NCBI GenBank assembly: GCA_028691095.1
Contig: JAQUZZ010000055.1
Span: forward strand, 1 to 7,840
Source of the DNA: Alistipes sp.
GTDB lineage: Bacteria > Bacteroidota > Bacteroidia > Bacteroidales > Rikenellaceae
Direction: 5' to 3'
Length of the DNA stretch: 7,840 nt
The position numbers and the translations under genes are program-made. The notes under the pieces were generated by a model, which saw nothing but the letters and a program-made list of their open reading frames with translations, did no database searches and was not told the DNA's origin. Below, in pieces: positions 1-5,641 of the stretch (the stretch's first letter is position 1; every line of letters starts with the position of its first letter).

Positions 1-129
1 GTGAGGTTGGTCGGAAAGTTTTTCAATATCTTAATGTATTGGTAAACATAAAGATACAAAATTAAATCCAATTAAACAACTGATGATCAGTATTGTAAAC
101 CAAATATTTTTAAACAGACTCTTAATAAT
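1..129. other. AT-rich spacer upstream of the antiporter gene
   Basis: This stretch is visibly richer in A and T than the rest of the window and holds no gene I can support. A perfect 13-base palindrome with a single central base (ACTGATGATCAGT) lies at 79-91 and could be a small operator. On the minus strand, TTG at 79-77 is followed after 20 bases by TATCTTTA at 56-49, which is one base off the Bacteroidota TAnnTTTG element, so a divergent promoter serving a gene left of the window is possible. For the + strand I see only TATTTTTA at 105-112, with no matching upstream TTG, so the antiporter's own promoter is not identified. Open frames reach stops at 43-45 and 63-65 and could be the tail of an upstream gene, but they are too short to judge. 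Confidence 0.4.
79..91. promoter_or_regulatory. 13-base palindrome, possible operator
   Basis: ACTGAT and ATCAGT are perfect inverted arms around a central G, 38 bases before the antiporter start codon. Its position between a possible divergent promoter and the antiporter gene would suit a repressor or activator site. Nothing in the window identifies a binding protein, and a palindrome of this size can arise by chance in AT-rich DNA. Confidence 0.25.
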
Positions 130-2382
130 ATGGGACATTTAGATCCAATTATCTCCGACTTGGCGTTAATTCTGGTCGTGGCCGGAATCACCACCTTGTT
201 GTTTAAATGGATGAAGCAACCCGTCGTGCTGGGATATGTGGTGGCGGGTTTTTTGTGTAGTGGTAATTTCTTACTGGAGGGGGTTTCCGATATGGCCAAC
301 GTGGATTTGTGGGCGCAGATCGGAATCATCTTTTTGCTCTTTTCCTTGGGACTGGAGTTCAGTTTCAAGAAATTGATGAATGTCGGGGGGCCGGCCTTGA
401 TTACGGCCTTGGTGATTATCGTCGGCATGATGTGTACAGGTTTTTTGGCTGGACGCGTGCTGGGATGGACCTCGACGGATAGTATCTTTCTGGGTGGAAT
501 GCTCTCCATGTCGTCGACGACGATCATCATCAAGGCCTTTGACGACCTGGGTCTAAAAAGCCAAAAGTTTACTTCGTTGGTTTTCGGGGTGCTGGTGGTG
601 GAGGATCTGTTTGCGGTGGTGCTCATGGTGATGCTCTCGACGCTGTTTGTGCAGCGAACGGTGGAGGAGGTGCAGATCGGGTGGCAGCTCTTCAAACTCA
701 TCTTCTTCCTCATCTTGTGGTTTGTGGTGGGAACCTACCTGATCCCCCTCTTCTTGAAAAAGGCACGGCGATTTCTGAATGCCGAGACCCTGTTGATCGT
801 TGCCTTGGGCTTGTGTCTGCTGATGGTGGTGCTGGCCTCGTATGCCGGTTTCTCATCGGCGCTTGGTGCCTTTATCATGGGAACTATCTTGGCCGGAACC
901 GTGGAGTCGGAACGCATCGAGAAGATCGTCTCTCCGGTGAAGGATCTCTTTGGGGCGGTCTTCTTCGTCTCTGTGGGAATGTTGGTCGAGCCCTCGCTGC
1001 TGGTGCAATACCTGGGGCCGATCCTGTTTCTTACCGTGGTGGTGATTGTGGGGCAGATCTTCTATGCAACCTTGGGCTTCCTGGTCTCGGGGCAGAACCT
1101 GAGGGTGGCCTTGCAGTCCTCCTTCTCGTTGGCGCAGATCGGTGAGTTTGCCTTTATCATCGCCTCCTTGGGATTGACCATGGGCGTGACCAGCTCTTTC
1201 CTCTATCCCATTGCCTTCGCCGTGTCGGTGGTGACGACCTTTACCACGCCGTTTATCATGAAACTCAGCGGCTCGGCGCATCGACGCATGATCCGGATTC
1301 TTCCTCGTCATGTGAAAGAGTTGCTGGATCGTTACAGCTCCGGTTCGCAGACGGTGAACCATCAACGCGAATGGGTCGCCTTGTTACGCAAGTCGTTGCT
1401 AAATATCTTCCTCTATACGATCCTGTTGGGCGGCGTGATGTGGCTCTCGACGGCCTATTATGTCCCCTTTGTGGAGGAGCACTTCCCCGGTTTCTTGGGG
1501 CGTTTGATCGCTACGGGGACAACGATTGCCGTCATGGCTCCCCTGTTATGGGCGCTGGCGTTGCGGCATCTGAATCGTCGAATCTTTGTGCCACTATGGA
1601 ATGATCCGCGGTTCAATCGGGGACTTCTGGTGGCCTTGGCTCTGTTGCGTATCCTGATTGCTTGGATGTTTTTGCTCTCGGTCGTTGCGCATTTGACGGC
1701 TTCGCGACTGGGGTCGGTGGTGGTTTTCCTGCTGGTGGTACTCTTTATGGCGCTCTTCTGGAGACGTATCAAACGGGGGTTTCTCCATTTCGAGCAGCAG
1801 TTTTTTATCAACCTCAATGAGAAGGATAACAACTCCAAGGTGCATACGGGTAGTGCGCGCGCCAAATACCTACACCTCTCCCGATTGACCGTCTCGGCCG
1901 ATAGCCCTCTGGTGGGGCAAAGTTTGCAGACGCTGGATCTGCAACTACACTATGGGGTGACCATTGTCTCGGTATTGCGAGGGAGCCATCGCTACAACAT
2001 TCCATCGGGAGAGATGGTGCTGATGCCCGGAGATCAACTCTCGGTGGTGGGCACCGACGGGCCCTTGCGCCAATTTGCACAGCAGATCGAGACCCCCTTG
2101 GGCATCGAGGATCACGAGAATGTGACGATGTATAAGTTCTCCATCTCTCCGCGGTCGGTGTTGGTGGGCATGACGGTCGACCAGTTTGCGATGATGTGTC
2201 AGGATGCGTGTACGCTGATCGGCATCGAGCGGAGCGACGGTTCTTATGTGAAGCCGTTGGGATTGGTGCGTTTCCTGCCCGATGATATGGTGTGGATTGC
2301 GGGAGATCCGCAGGTGATTCGACGCATTGTCGAGCAGAGTGGCCCGGTGAGCTCCTCGTCGTTGTTGATGCCGCGATCTTGA
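130..2382 (+). CDS. Kef-type (CPA2) monovalent cation:proton antiporter with C-terminal RCK_C-like domains
   Basis: An inner-membrane antiporter of 750 residues expected to exchange K+ or Na+ for H+. Residues about 5-380 form the Na_H_Exchanger/KefB core of some 12-13 hydrophobic segments. Family signatures include KQPVVLGYVVAG (29-40), FLLFSLGLEFSFKKL (68-82), MSSTTIIIKAFDDLG (127-141) and VVEDLFAV (156-163), where E158-D159 sits at the usual ion-binding acidic position. Residues about 421-546 carry roughly four further hydrophobic helices. The soluble C-terminus (about 583-735) looks like two RCK_C/TrkA_C-type modules: 585-653, with SPLVGQSL and LMPGDQLSVVG, and 668-735, with LVGMTVDQF. No Rossmann RCK_N domain with a GxGxxG nucleotide site is visible, unlike E. 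coli KefB/KefC. The ATG at 130 puts the first helix right at the N-terminus, as is usual; there is no clear Shine-Dalgarno, which is common in this phylum. Family assignment is firm; the ion and the signal sensed are not known. Confidence 0.9.
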   Translation: MGHLDPIISDLALILVVAGITTLLFKWMKQPVVLGYVVAGFLCSGNFLLEGVSDMANVDLWAQIGIIFLLFSLGLEFSFKKLMNVGGPALITALVIIVGMMCTGFLAGRVLGWTSTDSIFLGGMLSMSSTTIIIKAFDDLGLKSQKFTSLVFGVLVVEDLFAVVLMVMLSTLFVQRTVEEVQIGWQLFKLIFFLILWFVVGTYLIPLFLKKARRFLNAETLLIVALGLCLLMVVLASYAGFSSALGAFIMGTILAGTVESERIEKIVSPVKDLFGAVFFVSVGMLVEPSLLVQYLGPILFLTVVVIVGQIFYATLGFLVSGQNLRVALQSSFSLAQIGEFAFIIASLGLTMGVTSSFLYPIAFAVSVVTTFTTPFIMKLSGSAHRRMIRILPRHVKELLDRYSSGSQTVNHQREWVALLRKSLLNIFLYTILLGGVMWLSTAYYVPFVEEHFPGFLGRLIATGTTIAVMAPLLWALALRHLNRRIFVPLWNDPRFNRGLLVALALLRILIAWMFLLSVVAHLTASRLGSVVVFLLVVLFMALFWRRIKRGFLHFEQQFFINLNEKDNNSKVHTGSARAKYLHLSRLTVSADSPLVGQSLQTLDLQLHYGVTIVSVLRGSHRYNIPSGEMVLMPGDQLSVVGTDGPLRQFAQQIETPLGIEDHENVTMYKFSISPRSVLVGMTVDQFAMMCQDACTLIGIERSDGSYVKPLGLVRFLPDDMVWIAGDPQVIRRIVEQSGPVSSSSLLMPRS

Positions 2383-2466
2383 GTAGATACTCCACCGGAG
2401 GTGATACGTGGAGAAGCGTGAAACCGCGAGAGGAGACGCATGGGGGTAGAAATTCCGGAGCGACGC

Positions 2467-2498
2467 TTTGTCTTTCTTCCTCCGAAACTATACCTTTG
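2467..2498 (+). promoter_or_regulatory. Predicted Bacteroidota housekeeping promoter for murE-mraY-murD-ftsW
   Basis: TTTG at 2467-2470 is followed by exactly 20 bases and then TACCTTTG at 2491-2498. This fits the known primary sigma factor consensus of Bacteroides and relatives (TTTG or TTG near -33, TAnnTTTG near -7, 19-21 bases apart) at every fixed position. Transcription would start at about 2502-2507, after the antiporter gene, implying that the cell-wall genes do not depend on antiporter transcription. The match is seen in the sequence; activity is inferred. Confidence 0.7.
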
Positions 2499-2530
2499 TG
2501 CGGAAATATTGTTGGAAATGATTAATTTTG

Positions 2531-2677
2531 AGAGTCTGTGTGCAGTTTAAGCCGACTCTGAATTTACGATACGAATACGGAAGCAGCATCCGGAGCGTTG
2601 CGTGCTCAACCCCTCAAATGGTTAAACCCAAGAGGGGGTGTGCGCATCGAAACCGCTCTTTGTGCGAGGTTGCTTCC
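2531..2677 (+). promoter_or_regulatory. Potentially folded 5' leader of murE mRNA
   Basis: Downstream of the predicted transcription start are several paired segments. AGAGTC (2531-2536) pairs with GACTCT (2554-2559). GGAAGCA (2579-2585) pairs with TGCTTCC (2671-2677) and would enclose an inner stem made of GCGTGC (2600-2605) with GTGCGC (2640-2645, two G-U pairs) and CCCCTC (2610-2615) with GAGGGG (2632-2637). The loop of the inner stem contains an ATG at 2618. The outer stem ends 14 bases before the murE ATG, so folding could affect ribosome access. No known riboswitch core was recognised and no T-run follows. Pairing was found by eye without energy calculation or covariation. Confidence 0.35.
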
Positions 2678-2691
2678 ATGAGTGAAATGCT

Positions 2692-4140
2692 ATGATCGAG
2701 TTAGAAAAGCTATTGAAAGCGGTGTCGGTGGTGCGCGCAGAGGGAGATCTGCGGGTGGCGGTGGCATCGTTAGCCTTCGACTCTCGGGAGGTGACCGCGC
2801 GGACGCTCTTTTTTGCGACTCGCGGAACACAGACCGATGGTCATCAGTTTATAGATCAAGCCGTGGCACAGGGTGCGGTGGCTGTGGTGTGCGAAGTCCT
2901 ACCCGCCACATTGCACGAGGGGGTGACCTATCTGCAAGTGGAGGATTCGACGGTGGCCTTGGGGCGTATGGCCTCGGCCTTCTACGGGACACCGAGTCGG
3001 CAACTCCGGCTGGTGGGGGTGACCGGAACCAACGGCAAGACCACCACGGCGACGTTGCTCTACCATCTTTTTCGTCGGCTGGGTTACAAAGTGGGGTTGA
3101 TCTCGACGGTGACCTATTGCATCGACCAAGAGGAGCGTCCCTCGACCCACACGACCCCCGACAGCCTGCGACTCAATCGCATGATGGCCGAGATGGTGGA
3201 GCGGGGGTGCGAATACTGCTTTATGGAGGTCAGTTCGCACAGTCTGGTGCAGCATCGTATCGAGGGGTTGTCCTTCACGGGAGCCCTCTTCAGCAATCTG
3301 ACCCACGATCATCTCGACTACCATCATACCTTTGCGGAGTATATCCGTGCCAAGAAGATGCTTTTCGATGCGTTGCCTCCCGAGGCCTTTGCGCTGACCA
3401 ATGCCGACGATCGCAACGGGCAGGTGATGGTGCAGAATAGCCGCGCCCAGATACACACCTATGGGCTGCAATCTTTTGCCGATTTCCGATGCCGGATTGT
3501 GGAGATGCGCGTGGATGGTATGTTGCTCAATTTGGATGGAGCGGAGGTGTGGGTGCGCTTTTTGGGACGCTTCAATGCCTACAATCTTACGGCTGTCTAT
3601 GGCGCGGCGCGGCTGTTGGGGGTCTCCAAGGAGGAGATTCTTCCGATCCTCAGTGACCTGCACTCGGTAAATGGACGCTTTGAGGCCATTCACTCCCCGA
3701 AGGGCGTGACGGCCATTGTCGATTATGCGCATACGCCCGATGCGTTGCAGAATGTGTTGCGAACCATTCAGGAGATTCGCACCCAAGATCAACGCATTTT
3801 GGTGGTGGTCGGATGCGGAGGCAACCGCGACCGCACCAAGCGTCCGGAGATGGCACGCATTGCCGTCGATAGCAGCGATATGGCGATTCTTACCTCCGAC
3901 AATCCTCGACTGGAGGATCCGGAGGCGATTTTAGAGGATATGAAGCAGGGACTCACTCCTGCCGACTCTTATCTGGTGATCTCCTCGCGTCATGAGGCGA
4001 TTCGCACGGCAGTGGCGTTGGCTCACCCGGGCGATATTATCTTGCTGGCCGGCAAGGGGCACGAGACCTATCAGGATGTGGCAGGGGTCAAGCACCACTT
4101 CGATGACAAGGAAGAGGTGCGAAGTGCGATGGGATTGTAG
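2692..4140 (+). CDS. murE: UDP-N-acetylmuramoyl-L-alanyl-D-glutamate--2,6-diaminopimelate ligase
   Basis: Cytoplasmic ATP-dependent ligase that adds the third residue of the peptidoglycan stem peptide (EC 6.3.2.13). The 482-residue length is normal. Three domains are present: an N-terminal UDP-binding domain (about 20-100), a central Mur ligase ATPase domain from GVTGTNGKTTT (109-119, P-loop K116), and a C-terminal domain from about 325. Conserved elements include STHTTPD (151-157) for the UDP-MurNAc-dipeptide, EVSSHSL (179-185), the THDHLDY segment (204-210), K221 in YIRAKKMLF as the expected carbamylated lysine, and GKGHETYQ (454-461). DNPR (403-406) is the signature of enzymes selecting meso-diaminopimelate rather than lysine. 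The ATG at 2692 overlaps the TGA of a short upstream frame as ATGA, suggesting possible translational coupling. It is the first gene of the block here; in most relatives ftsI precedes it. Confidence 0.97.
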   Translation: MIELEKLLKAVSVVRAEGDLRVAVASLAFDSREVTARTLFFATRGTQTDGHQFIDQAVAQGAVAVVCEVLPATLHEGVTYLQVEDSTVALGRMASAFYGTPSRQLRLVGVTGTNGKTTTATLLYHLFRRLGYKVGLISTVTYCIDQEERPSTHTTPDSLRLNRMMAEMVERGCEYCFMEVSSHSLVQHRIEGLSFTGALFSNLTHDHLDYHHTFAEYIRAKKMLFDALPPEAFALTNADDRNGQVMVQNSRAQIHTYGLQSFADFRCRIVEMRVDGMLLNLDGAEVWVRFLGRFNAYNLTAVYGAARLLGVSKEEILPILSDLHSVNGRFEAIHSPKGVTAIVDYAHTPDALQNVLRTIQEIRTQDQRILVVVGCGGNRDRTKRPEMARIAVDSSDMAILTSDNPRLEDPEAILEDMKQGLTPADSYLVISSRHEAIRTAVALAHPGDIILLAGKGHETYQDVAGVKHHFDDKEEVRSAMGL

Positions 4141-4269
4141 TTCGATCGGGGGCAGGGAGGCATCGTCGCGTGCGGTGACCTTGAACTTCTTCGGATTGAT
4201 TCTGCAATGAATAGGGTTGTTTTTTAGGTTGTTTCATGAGCACTGGGGTGCGCAAAATGGATAAAAGAG
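4141..4269 (+). other. murE-mraY spacer
   Basis: A 129-base gap, long for a cluster whose genes usually lie close together. It contains AGGTTGTTTCATGAG at 4226-4240, closely matching 2667-2682 upstream of murE, and GTGCGCA at 4248-4254. A frame starting at 4236 (ATG) runs 17 codons and stops at 4287-4289, inside mraY in a different frame. TAGGGTTG (4212-4219) resembles the -7 element with one mismatch but lacks a correctly spaced TTG, so I do not call a promoter. The T-run at 4220-4225 is not preceded by a convincing stem, so I do not call a terminator either. Confidence 0.45.
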
Positions 4270-5517
4270 ATGTTTTACCATCTGATTAAATACTTCTCAC
4301 AGCAGTTTGATATTCCCGGAGCGGGAATGTTTCTTTCGTTGTCGTTTCGTGCTTCGATGGCGATTATTTTGGCTTTGGTGATCGGGATGATCTTCGGTCG
4401 TCGCATCATTCAATTTTTACAGCGTAAACAGATTGGCGAGGAGGTGCGCAACCTCGGACTGGAGGGGCAGTTGCAGAAACGCGGAACCCCGACGATGGGA
4501 GGCATCATCATCCTGATCTCGATTTTGGTGCCGATTCTGTTGTTCGGAGATCTGACCAACATCTACACCCAGTTGATGATTATCTCGACCTTATGGCTTG
4601 GGCTGATCGGCTTTATCGACGATTACATCAAGGTGTTCCGTAAAAACAAGGAGGGTCTCAGTGGCCGCTACAAGATCGTAGGGCAGGTCGGCTTGGGACT
4701 GATCGTGGGATGTGTCATGTGGTTGAGCCCCCAGATCGTTGTCAAAGAGAAGTTTGTGGGGCAAACCCCACGGCCTCAGGTGGAGTATGTGACCGACAAC
4801 GGAACCCGCAGCACGGTCTATGTGACGCCGGCGGAGAAGAGCATCAAGACGACGATCCCCTTTGTCAAAAATAATGAATTCGACTACCATTGGCTGATTC
4901 CGGGACACGGAGCGCAATCCGACCTGTGGAGTTGGTTGGTCTATGTGGTGATGGCAACGCTGGTGATTACGGCGGTCTCCAACGGAGCCAACCTGACCGA
5001 CGGATTGGACGGATTGGCATCGGGTGTGTCGGCCACCATTGTGGTGATCTTGGGGATTCTGGCCTACCTCTCGGGAAATATCATCTATGCCGACTACCTG
5101 AACATCATGTATATCCCATTTAGTGGAGAGTTGGTGATCTTTGCGGCCGCTTTTGCCGGTGCGCTGTTCGGATTTCTGTGGTACAACTGTTATCCGGCTC
5201 AGGTCTTTATGGGGGATACGGGAAGTTTGGCGATCGGCGGTATCATTGCGGTGTTCGCGCTGTTGATCCGCAAAGAGTTGTTGCTGCCGATTCTGTGTGG
5301 CATCTTTTTTATCGAGAGCTTGTCGGTGATCCTGCAAGTAGGGTACTTTAAATATACGAAGCGACGCTATGGGGAGGGTCGGAGGATCTTCCTGATGTCG
5401 CCGTTGCATCATCATTTTCAGAAAAAAGGTCATTTTGAGTCGAAAATCGTGGTTCGTTTTTGGGTGATCCAACTGCTGTTGGCCGCCATTACGATCGCCA
5501 CCTTGAAGATTCGGTAG
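4270..5517 (+). CDS. mraY: Phospho-N-acetylmuramoyl-pentapeptide-transferase
   Basis: Integral membrane enzyme (EC 2.7.8.13) that transfers phospho-MurNAc-pentapeptide from UDP to undecaprenyl phosphate on the cytoplasmic face, forming lipid I. The 415-residue protein has the expected ten or so hydrophobic helices. Diagnostic motifs are GTPTMGG (72-78), FIDDYIKV with the Mg2+-binding pair D117-D118 (115-122), [14 protein letters not shown] (237-250), FMGDTGSLA (313-321) and [12 protein letters not shown] (376-387) with the histidine cluster H380-H382. The protein is about 55 residues longer than the E. coli enzyme (360), mainly because of a hydrophilic insert at about 155-218 between helices, probably periplasmic and typical of Bacteroidota. 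The N-terminus [21 protein letters not shown] matches relatives and supports the start at 4270, immediately preceded by AAAAGAG. No active-site residue appears to be missing. Confidence 0.97.
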   Translation: MFYHLIKYFSQQFDIPGAGMFLSLSFRASMAIILALVIGMIFGRRIIQFLQRKQIGEEVRNLGLEGQLQKRGTPTMGGIIILISILVPILLFGDLTNIYTQLMIISTLWLGLIGFIDDYIKVFRKNKEGLSGRYKIVGQVGLGLIVGCVMWLSPQIVVKEKFVGQTPRPQVEYVTDNGTRSTVYVTPAEKSIKTTIPFVKNNEFDYHWLIPGHGAQSDLWSWLVYVVMATLVITAVSNGANLTDGLDGLASGVSATIVVILGILAYLSGNIIYADYLNIMYIPFSGELVIFAAAFAGALFGFLWYNCYPAQVFMGDTGSLAIGGIIAVFALLIRKELLLPILCGIFFIESLSVILQVGYFKYTKRRYGEGRRIFLMSPLHHHFQKKGHFESKIVVRFWVIQLLLAAITIATLKIR

Positions 5518-5641
5518 GCCGAAAAAAAAGAATCGGCGTGCGCAAGGGTGAATCTGTCACGGTTGACAGCGAGCCTCTTGTCTCATGAATCGCACAAAAT
5601 CGGGCGAGGCGGCAGCGGCTGCCAAACCGCGTGAGTGTACA
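5518..5641 (+). other. mraY-murD spacer with several short inverted repeats
   Basis: This 124-base gap holds at least three short stems. GCCGA (5518-5522) pairs with TCGGC (5533-5537) around an A-rich loop; the same CCGAA (5519-5523) can instead pair with TTCGG (5510-5514) at the mraY stop codon. CTGTCA (5554-5559) and TGACAG (5564-5569) flank a CGGT loop. GGCAGC (5611-5616) and GCTGCC (5618-5623) flank a single G. None is followed by a T-run, so these are not intrinsic terminators on this strand. GTGCGCA occurs at 5538-5544 and TTGTCTCATGA at 5578-5588, echoing the other two mur spacers. If murD were read from the ATG at 5585, part of this region would be coding; I think that is less likely. 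Confidence 0.4.

Larger units (their letters stand above)
2383..2691 (+). other. 309-base spacer: promoter and leader of the murE block
   Basis: This is the longest gene-free stretch. Just after the antiporter stop, CTCCAC (2390-2395) and GTGGAG (2408-2413) can pair, but no run of T follows, so I see no canonical intrinsic terminator. A near-consensus Bacteroidota promoter lies at 2467-2498. The predicted transcript would carry about 185 bases of leader before murE, with several inverted repeats between 2531 and 2677. A frame is open from 2522 to a stop overlapping the murE start, with its only early ATG at 2618. No RNA family or riboswitch was recognised. Confidence 0.6.

Noticed and set aside
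1..65. Tail of an upstream + strand gene ending at 45 or 65
   Set aside because: Fewer than 21 codons are visible and the sequence is AT-rich with no recognisable protein end, so the call cannot be supported.
2390..2413. CTCCAC/GTGGAG inverted repeat as a terminator for the antiporter gene
   Set aside because: The stem is short with alternative pairings, and no T-run follows within the next bases.
2682..3440. 252-codon + strand frame overlapping murE
   Set aside because: Gly/Arg/Ser-rich, no domain, and out of frame with the well-conserved MurE protein.
2899..3792. 297-codon open frame on the minus strand opposite murE
   Set aside because: It lies fully within a clear murE reading frame, has an odd composition rich in His, Gln and Arg, and shows no recognisable domain; it is an antisense shadow.
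4212..4219. TAGGGTTG as an internal promoter for mraY
   Set aside because: One mismatch to TAnnTTTG, and no TTG at 19-21 bases upstream.
4196..4225. T-run at 4220-4225 as an intrinsic terminator after murE
   Set aside because: Only a weak four-base ATTC/GAAT pairing precedes it, and termination here would separate murE from mraY.
4591..5472. 293-codon minus-strand frame opposite mraY
   Set aside because: Low-complexity, His/Asp/Gln-rich translation of the reverse of membrane-helix codons; mraY on the + strand has all catalytic motifs.
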